Both the position numbers and the translations under genes were made by a program. A stretch of DNA of 22,466 bases, taken from Candidatus Minthenecus merdequi. Lineage in GTDB: Bacteria > Bacteroidota > Bacteroidia > Bacteroidales > Paludibacteraceae. The stretch is taken from positions 1 to 22,466 of the forward strand of contig JAGHVI010000147.1 of assembly GCA_018064385.1 (NCBI GenBank), in the 5' to 3' direction. This document shows positions 1 to 6,832 of the stretch, one piece after another. The notes beneath the pieces were generated by a model. That model made no database searches, was not told the DNA's origin, and was given only the letters and a program-made list of their open reading frames with translations. The stretch's first letter is position 1, and each line of letters begins with the position of its first letter.

Positions 1-59
1 ATGTGAAACTTGAATTATTTTATAAAAAAAACAACGAAAACGATGGTTATATGACAAAA

Positions 60-73
60 AAGTTGTAACTTTG
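60..73 (+). promoter_or_regulatory. Possible -7 promoter box upstream of the TIR-SUMF1 gene
   Basis: TAACTTTG at 66-73 matches the Bacteroidota -7 consensus TAnnTTTG. No good TTTG lies about 20 bases upstream; the best there is GATGG near 42-46, so the call is tentative. If it is real, the transcript would include repeat copy A in its 5' leader. Confidence 0.4.
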
Positions 74-86
74 CGCTCATAAATCT

Positions 87-184
87 AAGGTGAGTTCTAT
101 ACATTCACCGTTTAGTTAAATAGATAAAGATGAGAGACAAATAAACTTCAAAATCTTCTCAACCTAATTAATAGAACCACCCTT
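87..184. repeat. Short inverted-repeat element, copy A
   Basis: The left end, AAGGTGAGTTCTAT (87-100), is identical to the left end of copy B (21087-21100). The right end, around TAATTAATAGAACCACC (166-182), is the reverse complement of the start of copy C at 22368. Read on the minus strand, about 46 bases of this copy match copy C with a single substitution (A for C). The two ends are themselves near-inverted repeats, GGTG(A)GTTCTAT against ATAGAACCACC. The layout is like a MITE or another small non-coding repeat. This copy is only about 98 bp and lacks the core (AGCAGATTGCTGTGCGAA) found in B and C. It lies in the leader of the TIR-SUMF1 gene and ends 36 bases before its ATG. A further AACTCACCTT (191-200), inverted relative to the left end, sits just outside. 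Confidence 0.75.
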
Positions 185-218
185 TTAAAGAAACTCACCT
201 TACTTAATTTAGTGGATT

Positions 219-1889
219 ATGATTAAAGAGACTAAGTACGACGTTTTTATCAGTTATAGTCGAAAAGACTATGTTGATGTTGACGGAAATGTCATCGAAG
301 GAAATATTATTACGCGGATAACAGACTTTCTTACAGCTAATAAAATTTCGCATTGGATTGATAAAGAAGGTATCTACAGTGGAGCACAGTTCGCTGAACT
401 TATCACTGATGCAATATCTGAATCCAAGATTCTTCTTTTTATTTCTTCCTTAAATTCGAACGAATCAGACTATACACCAGGCGAAATTAAGGAGGCTATT
501 GACGAACACAAATTGGTGATTCCGTTTCTTGTAGATGATACACCATACAACAAGAGATTTCGTATTTTGGTGAATTGCTTTGACTATATCGACTATTATA
601 CTAAACCTGACGCTGCATTTTATTCGCTGCTGAAAGCCATAAAAGAGGGGTTGGAAGAGTATGATAACAAACTGAAAGATGAAGAGGCAAGACTTGCAAA
701 ACTGAAGCGCGAAGAAGAAAAGAGGTTAGTGTTGCAAAATATAGCTGAACGCGAGAGAAGTTATGTGCTTCACGAGGCAGAAGCAACAAAAATCTGTAAT
801 GAAATAATTCAGATGAAAATGCAGATTGGTGAATCAGAAAGGACTTGCCCAATATGTGGAAATAAAGGACCGATAACAGATCGTTTCTGCTTGAAGTGTG
901 GATGGAGGTTCTATCCAGCCTATGCGCTAACCGGTAAATATGACGAGCGAATGTTGGCTGTGGCAAAAAACAACTGGAAAAATTTCAATGGTTGGTCAGA
1001 CATGTATAGTCGTCATGTGAATGATTCAAACGAAAGGCAAAAGAAAAATGATGTTTTGGTTTCGCAGTTGACGTTAGAAAAAGAACGGTTGGAGCGCGAG
1101 GTTACATCGTTACAGAGCGAGATTCAGGAGTTGAAGTCGCACCCTGTTGCTGTACAAGATGAGCCTAAAAAGTCGGAAAATTCGGACGAGAAAATTCGGA
1201 GTTTCACTGTCGGTGACGTTACTTTCAAAATGGTGCGTGTCAATAAAGGTATGTTCTGGATGGGTGCTTCAAAAGATGATACGGAGGCATATATTGACGA
1301 GAGGCCTATACACAAAGTGCAGATAACCAAGGATTATTATCTTGGAGAGGTACAGGTAACCCAGGCATTGTGGAAGGCTGTGATGGGGCATAATCCATCA
1401 ACATTCAAAGGGGCGGATAGGCCAGTCGAAAATGTCAGTTGGATTCAGTGTATGCATTTTGTTGATAAGTTGAAAATCAAAACCAGTATAAATTTCAGGC
1501 TGCCGACTGAGGCTGAGTGGGAGTATGCAGCAAGATGTGGAGATGCCGATAGTTTCAAGTATAGCGGTGATGAGAATTTGGACGAGGTAGCCTGGTTTTT
1601 CAGTAACAGCAATAACGAAACTCACAACGTCCGCCAAAAAAAGCCAAATTCTTTCGGTTTGTATGATATGACAGGAAACGTCTCGGAGTGGTGCAACGAC
1701 TGGAAGGGCGACTACACTGAAAATGAGGAAATTGACCCTAAGGGTCCAAAAGAAGGCTCGTTCAAAGTTTTTCGAGGTGGCAGTTGGTATGATTTCGGTA
1801 TGAGGTGTAGGGTGTCATATCGTGGTAATGCTGCAACAAGTCGTAGTAGTCGCGATGTGGGACTTCGTCTGGCTCTGTCAGTTGAGTGA
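219..1889 (+). CDS. TIR / zinc-ribbon / coiled-coil / SUMF1 (FGE-like) fusion protein
   Basis: This 556-residue protein has four recognisable parts. Residues 5-140 form a TIR domain (YDVFISYSRKD at the N-terminus, WIDKEGIYSG in the BB-loop region, and Glu89 in GEIKEA where NAD-cleaving TIRs carry the catalytic Glu). Residues 145-200 are a charged coiled coil. A four-Cys zinc ribbon follows (C210-x2-C213, C224-x2-C227), then a second coiled coil at about 270-307. Residues 330-553 are a SUMF1/FGE-sulfatase C-lectin-like domain (FWMGA, RLPTEAEWEYAAR, LYDMTGNVSEW, FRGGSW, GLRLAL). Compared with true formylglycine-generating enzyme, the second active-site Cys is present (C530) but the first is replaced by Asp525, so oxidase activity is not expected. 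There is no signal peptide, so it is probably cytoplasmic. TIR-SUMF1 fusions are known in bacterial conflict or signalling proteins, where the SUMF1 fold may act as a sensor; this role is inferred here. Domain calls are secure, function is not. Confidence 0.88.
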   Translation: MIKETKYDVFISYSRKDYVDVDGNVIEGNIITRITDFLTANKISHWIDKEGIYSGAQFAELITDAISESKILLFISSLNSNESDYTPGEIKEAIDEHKLVIPFLVDDTPYNKRFRILVNCFDYIDYYTKPDAAFYSLLKAIKEGLEEYDNKLKDEEARLAKLKREEEKRLVLQNIAERERSYVLHEAEATKICNEIIQMKMQIGESERTCPICGNKGPITDRFCLKCGWRFYPAYALTGKYDERMLAVAKNNWKNFNGWSDMYSRHVNDSNERQKKNDVLVSQLTLEKERLEREVTSLQSEIQELKSHPVAVQDEPKKSENSDEKIRSFTVGDVTFKMVRVNKGMFWMGASKDDTEAYIDERPIHKVQITKDYYLGEVQVTQALWKAVMGHNPSTFKGADRPVENVSWIQCMHFVDKLKIKTSINFRLPTEAEWEYAARCGDADSFKYSGDENLDEVAWFFSNSNNETHNVRQKKPNSFGLYDMTGNVSEWCNDWKGDYTENEEIDPKGPKEGSFKVFRGGSWYDFGMRCRVSYRGNAATSRSSRDVGLRLALSVE

Positions 1890-1894
1890 AAGTG

Positions 1895-1915
1895 AACTAT
1901 TTTTCTCGAATAGTT
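1895..1915 (+). other. Weak AU-rich stem-loop between the TIR gene and the YDG-repeat gene
   Basis: AACTATT (1895-1901) and AATAGTT (1909-1915) can form a 7-bp AU-rich stem with a 7-base loop in the 42-base gap between two co-directional genes. There is no U-run after it. It could be a weak attenuator or chance. No clear promoter is seen for the downstream gene, so read-through from the TIR gene is possible. Confidence 0.25.
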
Positions 1916-1931
1916 AGGATATATCAGTGTT

Positions 1932-3278
1932 ATGAAAAAGATCTTGTTTACACTATTATTGGTAGTTACAACTTTGTCAGTATATGCTCAGAACCATATA
2001 ACTGTTACGGGAATTGCTGTAGATACGGTCAAAGTGTTCGACAATAAAGATTCTGCAGCTGTTGTAAATAATGGAACACTTGCAGGTGTTGCTGCTGGCG
2101 ATGTGGTCAGCGTTATTACGGAGGCTCATTATGCAACCATCAATGCTGACTCAAACATCACTATCACAGTGACATCAACGTTGCGAGGTGCTGATTCTGC
2201 TTCGTATGTATTGGATAACCCAGTGACTACGTTGACTGGCAGAATCTTGAAACGACAACTTTATCGTGATAGCGTAGTTCTTATGCCTTTCAAACTTTAT
2301 GATGGAATGGTGGAATGTCCGATACAGTTCTCGGGAATTGCCCGTAACTACGTGACACATCATATCTTGACTACTATCGACACTTGTGTTTTCCTTGACC
2401 CTAACGTGGGCAACAACAAGCCGGTGAGGGTGATTTTCGGTATGTCGGGCGAGGATGTACAAAATTATATTCCACCACGCGATACGGTGATGGAGTCATC
2501 GATAATTCCACGAAAACTTGTGACAAAAGGCACGTCAATACAGACAGTTAAATTGTATGACGGTACATCTGACGCGCAGGTGTTGAGCACAGGTTGGTTT
2601 ACAAATGTGGTTGAAGATGATGACGTGAATTTTACCCTAAGTGCTGCATACGAGGATAAAAACGCAGGGCAGGGCAAGAACATACATTCTCATTTTGAGA
2701 TATTTGGTGCTTCATCAATGAATTATTCTGCACCTGACGACGGTCTGTATATGAACGGTGAGATTAAGCATATACAGTTGACAGCCAGTGGCGGTGAGGC
2801 AGTTAAGAGCAAAGAATACGACGGTACGACTTCGTGCGAGGTGACTACGCCATCGCAACCTGTAGGTGTAATAAATAACGAAAGAGTTTATCTGAACACA
2901 ATGGCTGCTTACGACACTTCGTCTGTCGGCACAGACCATGTAATAACCTTCTCCTATACGATTTACGGTGATGATGCTTTTAACTATATTGCTCCTGCAG
3001 ATTCGGTATATTGCACAGATGGGGTTATTGTTGACAAAACGGGTGTTGACGATGTCGTTGCGCTTAATGCCGTATGGCCAAATCCTTTCGTTGATGAGGT
3101 TAATGTGGTTTGCCCTACGGACGGTGAGCACCACATTTATATATATAATGCGTCTGGACAGGTTCTTCATAACGAAACTTACTCTGGCATTTCCCGTGTT
3201 TTGAATTTACAGGCGTTCGGTTCGGGACTTTATTTTATCGTCGTTGACGGGCGGACAGCTAAACTAATCAAAAAATAA
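1932..3278 (+). CDS. Secreted YDG-repeat protein with T9SS C-terminal sorting domain
   Basis: The 448-residue protein starts with a signal peptide (MKKILFTLLLVVTTLSVYA, cleavage near residue 19-20). It then has four units resembling the YDG repeat, beginning near residues 33 (KVFDNKDSA), 120 (KLYDGMVE), 207 (KLYDGTSDA) and 294 (KEYDGTTS), spaced about 87 residues apart. Three of the four units end in a NY-x-x-P-x-D-like motif (NYIPPRD, NYSAPDD, NYIAPAD). Residues 378-448 form a type A T9SS sorting domain (WPNPFVDEVNV, YNASGQVL, GLYFIVV). The protein is therefore expected to cross the outer membrane by T9SS and be released or anchored on the surface. Its ligand is unknown; YDG units occur in large surface proteins. 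The stop codon overlaps the tsaE start by one base (TAATG), suggesting co-translation. Confidence 0.85.
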   Translation: MKKILFTLLLVVTTLSVYAQNHITVTGIAVDTVKVFDNKDSAAVVNNGTLAGVAAGDVVSVITEAHYATINADSNITITVTSTLRGADSASYVLDNPVTTLTGRILKRQLYRDSVVLMPFKLYDGMVECPIQFSGIARNYVTHHILTTIDTCVFLDPNVGNNKPVRVIFGMSGEDVQNYIPPRDTVMESSIIPRKLVTKGTSIQTVKLYDGTSDAQVLSTGWFTNVVEDDDVNFTLSAAYEDKNAGQGKNIHSHFEIFGASSMNYSAPDDGLYMNGEIKHIQLTASGGEAVKSKEYDGTTSCEVTTPSQPVGVINNERVYLNTMAAYDTSSVGTDHVITFSYTIYGDDAFNYIAPADSVYCTDGVIVDKTGVDDVVALNAVWPNPFVDEVNVVCPTDGEHHIYIYNASGQVLHNETYSGISRVLNLQAFGSGLYFIVVDGRTAKLIKK

Positions 3279-3682
3279 TGGAAATAGAGTATAACATAAG
3301 CCAGATTGATGAAGTGGCACGACGTATTCTGCCATTGCTCGGTTCACGATTGGTATGTTTCGATGCCCCTATGGGTGCCGGCAAAACAACGTTGATAAAA
3401 TCAATCTGTACGGCATTGGGTGCTGACCCTGACGAGGTTAACAGCCCGACTTTTTCCATTGTCAACGAATATCCTTCGTCTGAGGGGACAATCTTTCATT
3501 TTGATTTCTACCGGGTCAAGACACCGCAGGAGGCACTTGACTTTGGGCTTTATGACTATCTGGATTCCGGATTATGGTGTCTGATGGAGTGGCCAGAGCT
3601 TGTAGCGGATTTGTTGCCTGATGATTGTCAGGTGATTAAAATAGAGGTCGTTGACCAAGATACAAGAAGAATAATCATTTAA
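3278..3682 (+). CDS. tsaE: tRNA threonylcarbamoyladenosine biosynthesis ATPase TsaE
   Basis: TsaE is the small P-loop ATPase that works with TsaB and TsaD to make t6A37 in ANN-decoding tRNAs in the cytoplasm. The 134-residue product has the family's usual length. Visible motifs are Walker A (APMGAGKTT, residues 30-38), SPTFSIVNEY (56-65), HFDFYR (74-79) and the conserved EWPE (104-107). The start overlaps the last base of the preceding stop codon, so translation is probably coupled to the secreted YDG protein, which is an unrelated function. The next gene starts 11 bases downstream. Confidence 0.95.
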   Translation: MEIEYNISQIDEVARRILPLLGSRLVCFDAPMGAGKTTLIKSICTALGADPDEVNSPTFSIVNEYPSSEGTIFHFDFYRVKTPQEALDFGLYDYLDSGLWCLMEWPELVADLLPDDCQVIKIEVVDQDTRRIII

Positions 3683-3693
3683 CTAAAAACATT

Positions 3694-4371
3694 ATGACTA
3701 TGAACACAAAACAACTGTTTTTTACTGTACTTTTTGTTTTTACTTGTCTGTTTGCAAATGCTCAGACTGCTACAAATGAGTCAAATAGACTTATTATTGC
3801 CAACCAAGATGTGAATGTCCTTTATCGTGGTTACGATAACAGACTGTGTATTGAAGTCCCTGGAGTTCCAACATCTGAACTGGTTGTTAAATCTGAAAAC
3901 GCAACATTCGAGTTCAAAGATGGCACATGGTTTTGCCGTGTAACAGACGATGTCAAGGATGTTAATATAAATGTATATGCAAAAGATGGCAAAACTTCTT
4001 ATGGTACAATGTCATTTGGGGTGCGTGTTTTGCAAGACCCTGTTGCTTGTATAAAACTTGCAAACGGTGAATTGTGGACTGCTGACAAAGGAGGTTTAAA
4101 AAAATCTCAGTTTGAAGGAGCAACTGTTGTTATTTCGTATGGTACTGAGCCTTTGAATGCGCCATTTACAGTCACAAAATTTAACCTTAGTGTTTATGAC
4201 AATCAAGGCACTTGTGTGAAAATTTCATCAGATGGCAATAAATTCACAGAAGACCAACTTAAGTTTATAAAAGGATTGAAGTCTGGTACAATAATCTCGT
4301 TGAGTAATATCGAATTCACAGGGGCAAAATCCGGCAAGAACATGCCATTTGCGCCTGTAGTTTTGAAATAA
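3694..4371 (+). CDS. Exported GldM C-terminal-domain-like protein
   Basis: A 225-residue protein with a signal peptide (hydrophobic LFFTVLFVFTCLFANA, cleavage after about residue 23). The mature part resembles the periplasmic C-terminal domains of GldM/PorM, the T9SS motor component: YRGYDNRLCIEVPGV near residues 44-58, a VRVLQDPVACI stretch like the FRVKxxPDP signature of GldM, and an FTEDQLKFIKGLKSG segment near the C-terminus. It lacks the N-terminal transmembrane helix and the D1 domain of true GldM, so it is a stand-alone relative with unknown partner, perhaps in the periplasm. A second ATG at 3700 (MNTKQ) is an alternative start. The gene follows tsaE by 11 bases and is followed by a strong palindrome. 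Confidence 0.7.
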   Translation: MTMNTKQLFFTVLFVFTCLFANAQTATNESNRLIIANQDVNVLYRGYDNRLCIEVPGVPTSELVVKSENATFEFKDGTWFCRVTDDVKDVNINVYAKDGKTSYGTMSFGVRVLQDPVACIKLANGELWTADKGGLKKSQFEGATVVISYGTEPLNAPFTVTKFNLSVYDNQGTCVKISSDGNKFTEDQLKFIKGLKSGTIISLSNIEFTGAKSGKNMPFAPVVLK

Positions 4372-4376
4372 AGTAT

Positions 4377-4399
4377 TTGGGACGTATCATACGTCCCAA
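4377..4399. promoter_or_regulatory. Perfect 23-bp palindrome (operator or hairpin) ahead of nfnA
   Basis: Arms TTGGGACGTAT (4377-4387) and ATACGTCCCAA (4389-4399) are perfect inverted repeats around a single central C. It starts 6 bases after the stop of the GldM-like gene and ends 17 bases before the ATG of nfnA. As RNA it would form a 10-bp stem with a 3-base loop but has no U-run on either strand, so it is not a standard intrinsic terminator. It could be a dimeric-regulator operator, an mRNA-stabilising hairpin or a Rho-assisted terminator. Confidence 0.6.
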
Positions 4400-4416
4400 T
4401 AGAAAAACATATAGTG

Positions 4417-5241
4417 ATGAACAAAATTCTGTCAAAAAAACAGTTCTCGGAAAAGGTGTTCTCCTTTATTGTTGAGGCACCATTGATAGCGAAAGCGCGC
4501 CGAGCAGGGCATTTCGTTATCATAAGGATTGACCAGCGTGGCGAGCGCATTCCTCTGACCATCGCTGACTCTGACCCTGTTAAAGGTACAATAACGCTTG
4601 TCTGCCAGAAGATTGGTGTGACATCAACCCGTCTTTGCGAAATGAACGAGGGTGACTCAATTCTCGACATCGTTGGTCCTTTAGGCAAAGCTACCGAGAT
4701 TCGCAAGTTCGGCACAGTCGTCTGCGCAGGCGGTGGTGTTGGCGTGGCTCCTATGTTGCCGATTATGAAGGCTATGCGTGAGGCTGGCAACAAAGTCATT
4801 TCAATTCTCGCAGGACGTACCAAAGAACTGATTATCCTTGAGGAACAGGTGCGTGCCGCATCTGACGAGGTAATTATTATGACAGATGACGGTTCGTACG
4901 GTAACAAAGGTCTCATTACTAACGGTATAGAGATGGTCATTAGCCGTGAGCATGTTGATATGTGCGTGACGATTGGTCCTGCCATAATGATGAAATTTGT
5001 CTCGCTGCTGACCAAGAAATACGATATTCCGACCATAGCCTCGCTCAACACCATTATGGTTGACGGCACGGGAATGTGTGGTGCATGCCGAGTGACAGTC
5101 GATGGGCAGACCAAATTTGTCTGCGTAGATGGTCCTGAATTTGACGCACATAAGGTTGATTTCGACGAAATGCTGATGCGCCTTGGGGCATACCGTGACC
5201 TTGAGGCTGAGGCTATGAACAGATATTTGAACCAAAAATGA
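4417..5241 (+). CDS. nfnA: NfnA-type ferredoxin-NADP+ reductase subunit (FAD, [2Fe-2S])
   Basis: Small subunit of the NfnAB electron-bifurcating transhydrogenase, which couples NADH, NADPH and ferredoxin pools. I take ATG 4417 (274 residues) rather than the GTG one codon earlier. Seen in the sequence: flavin-binding RIPLTIAD (44-51), nucleotide-binding GGGVGVAPM (105-113), and a cluster motif with Cys221, Cys224 and Cys236 in VDGTGMCGAC. NfnA is known to use one Asp with three Cys for its [2Fe-2S] cluster, and Asp216 is a candidate. The family is also annotated as sulfide dehydrogenase subunit or dihydroorotate dehydrogenase electron-transfer-like. nfnB follows 7 bases later, which supports the Nfn assignment. 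Confidence 0.9.
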   Translation: MNKILSKKQFSEKVFSFIVEAPLIAKARRAGHFVIIRIDQRGERIPLTIADSDPVKGTITLVCQKIGVTSTRLCEMNEGDSILDIVGPLGKATEIRKFGTVVCAGGGVGVAPMLPIMKAMREAGNKVISILAGRTKELIILEEQVRAASDEVIIMTDDGSYGNKGLITNGIEMVISREHVDMCVTIGPAIMMKFVSLLTKKYDIPTIASLNTIMVDGTGMCGACRVTVDGQTKFVCVDGPEFDAHKVDFDEMLMRLGAYRDLEAEAMNRYLNQK

Positions 5242-5248
5242 CGGAACT

Positions 5249-6655
5249 ATGACAGCAAAAGAGAGAATGCAGATTGAGCGAGTCAAGATGAACGAACTTG
5301 ACCCCGAATATAGAAGCCATTGCATAGAAGAGGTGAACCAAGGACTCACGGAGGAACAGGCACGCCAGGAAGCGCAACGTTGTTTGGGCTGCAAGAATCC
5401 TCAGTGCGTTCAAGGTTGTCCTGTGAATATCTCTATTCCTGAGTTCATTGCGCATATCCAAGAGGGTCAATACCTTGACGCAGCAGCTGTGCTTCGCCGC
5501 ACATCATCGTTACCTGCCGTATGCGGTCGTGTTTGTCCACAGGAACGCCAGTGCGAGAGCAAATGTATCCACTTGAAGACTGGCGGAAAGGCTGTTGCTA
5601 TTGGTTATCTTGAGCGTTTCGTGGCTGACTACGAGCGTAATAACGGAGATGGAAAGGTGCAGCGCCCATCATCTAACGGCATAAAGATTGCCGTTGTAGG
5701 CTCAGGTCCTTGCGGTCTGTCCTTTGCCGGTGATATGGCGAAACGTGGCTACGAAGTCTCTGTTTTCGAGGCACTTCACGAGATTGGTGGTGTGCTGAAA
5801 TATGGTATTCCTGAGTTCCGTCTGCCTAACAATATCGTTGACCACGAAATAGGTCTTCTCCGTCAGCTTGGTGTTACCTTCAATCCTGACACTATCATTG
5901 GCAAGACTATAACTGTTGACCAGTTGAAAGAGATGGGCTACCGAGCAGTCTTCGTTGCATCTGGTGCGGGGTTGCCTAACTTTATGAACATCAATGGTGA
6001 GAACCTGATTGGCGTGATGAGCTCAAACGAATATCTGACGCGTGTCAACCTTATGGGTGCTGCCCGTGACGAGATGGACACCCCTGTGCTGAAAGGCAAA
6101 CGAGTAGCTGTGATTGGAGGAGGCAATACTGCTATGGACTCTGCTCGTACTGCCAAGCGTCTTGGTGCAGAGATGGTTATGATTGTCTATCGCCGTTCGG
6201 AGGAGGAGATGCCTGCGCGTCTTGAGGAGGTGAAACACGCCAAGGAAGAGGGTATTGACTTCCATACACTCCACAACCCGATAGAATACCGTGGCGACGA
6301 AAAGGGTCGTGTTAACGAGATGCTTCTTCAGGTTATGGAACTTGGCGAACCTGATGCTTCGGGTCGTCGCAAACCTGTACCTGTAGAGGGCAAAACCGAG
6401 TTAGTCAAAGTAGATATGGTCATTGTGTCGGTCGGTGTTTCGCCAAACCCTATCATTCCTCGCACTGTAGAGGGACTTGAAACCTCAAAAAAGGGAACAA
6501 TTGTAGTGAACGATGATACATTACAATCATCTATACCAACGCTTTTTGCGGGTGGAGACATCGTCCGTGGTGGTGCGACCGTAATCCTTGCCATGGGTGA
6601 TGGTCGTTGTGCTGCCACTGCAATGCATAACGCCATAACCAAAGGTGAGATATAA
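5249..6655 (+). CDS. nfnB: NfnB-type NADPH-binding subunit (glutamate synthase small-subunit-like)
   Basis: Large subunit of NfnAB, 468 residues. The N-terminus carries two groups of cysteines for [4Fe-4S] clusters (C45, C48, C53, C57 and C92, C96, C102, C106). A first dinucleotide-binding motif for FAD lies at GSGPCG (151-156), and a second for NADPH at VIGGGNTAMDSARTAKRLGA, around residues 290-310. The C-terminal LFAGGDIVRGGATVILAMGDG is typical of the GltD family. Annotation pipelines often call such genes gltA or gltD, but no glutamate synthase large subunit is nearby and nfnA is directly upstream. Its TAA overlaps the ATG of a 38-codon ORF by one base. Confidence 0.92.
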   Translation: MTAKERMQIERVKMNELDPEYRSHCIEEVNQGLTEEQARQEAQRCLGCKNPQCVQGCPVNISIPEFIAHIQEGQYLDAAAVLRRTSSLPAVCGRVCPQERQCESKCIHLKTGGKAVAIGYLERFVADYERNNGDGKVQRPSSNGIKIAVVGSGPCGLSFAGDMAKRGYEVSVFEALHEIGGVLKYGIPEFRLPNNIVDHEIGLLRQLGVTFNPDTIIGKTITVDQLKEMGYRAVFVASGAGLPNFMNINGENLIGVMSSNEYLTRVNLMGAARDEMDTPVLKGKRVAVIGGGNTAMDSARTAKRLGAEMVMIVYRRSEEEMPARLEEVKHAKEEGIDFHTLHNPIEYRGDEKGRVNEMLLQVMELGEPDASGRRKPVPVEGKTELVKVDMVIVSVGVSPNPIIPRTVEGLETSKKGTIVVNDDTLQSSIPTLFAGGDIVRGGATVILAMGDGRCAATAMHNAITKGEI

Positions 6656-6771
6656 TGGCAGATAACTATCTGGAAAAACATTACGAAGAATGGCTGAAAC
6701 GGAAGGCTGAATGGGAGAAAAAAGGCAAACCAAAACCTTCCAAGAAAAAAATCGGGAAAAATGTGCAATAA
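6655..6771 (+). CDS. Small 38-residue lysine-rich ORF downstream of nfnB
   Basis: The ORF starts within the nfnB stop codon (TAATG) and encodes MADNYLEKHYEEWLKRKAEW followed by a basic tail (EKKGKPKPSKKKIGKNVQ). The first half looks like an amphipathic helix with aromatic residues, the second half is strongly basic. There is no signal peptide. The one-base coupling to nfnB, the sensible codon use and its position before a new promoter argue for a real small protein. Short proteins beginning MADNYLEK seem familiar from Bacteroidales, but I cannot confirm that here. The role is unknown; it may accompany NfnAB. It is too short for usual gene callers. Confidence 0.6.
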   Translation: MADNYLEKHYEEWLKRKAEWEKKGKPKPSKKKIGKNVQ

Positions 6772-6794
6772 GTCAGAAAAATGTTGTAACTTTG
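6762..6794 (+). promoter_or_regulatory. Probable promoter for the GH16-like gene
   Basis: TAACTTTG at 6787-6794 is a full match to TAnnTTTG, 38 bases before the ATG at 6833. The -33 position offers only TGTG (6762-6765) with a 21-base spacer, so that half is weak. The same TGTAACTTTGC string occurs at 65-74. Confidence 0.55.
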
Positions 6795-6832
6795 CACGTT
6801 AAAACAGACATATCAAATTAACACTATAATAT

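Noticed and set aside
1755..1889. Possible diversity-generating retroelement variable region at the end of the SUMF1 domain
   Set aside because: The fold is the one used by DGR targets, but no template repeat, reverse transcriptase or Avd gene is in the window, and no near copy of the segment was seen.
219..1889. True formylglycine-generating enzyme
   Set aside because: One of the two active-site cysteines is replaced by Asp525, and no sulfatase gene is nearby.
4203..5114. Long minus-strand open frame (303 codons) opposite nfnA
   Set aside because: It lies fully antisense to a well-recognised NfnA gene and the GldM-like gene end; its translation has no recognisable motif and looks like a frame shadow.
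5249..6655. Glutamate synthase small subunit (gltD)
   Set aside because: The NfnA partner is directly upstream and no large glutamate synthase subunit gene is present, so NfnB fits better.
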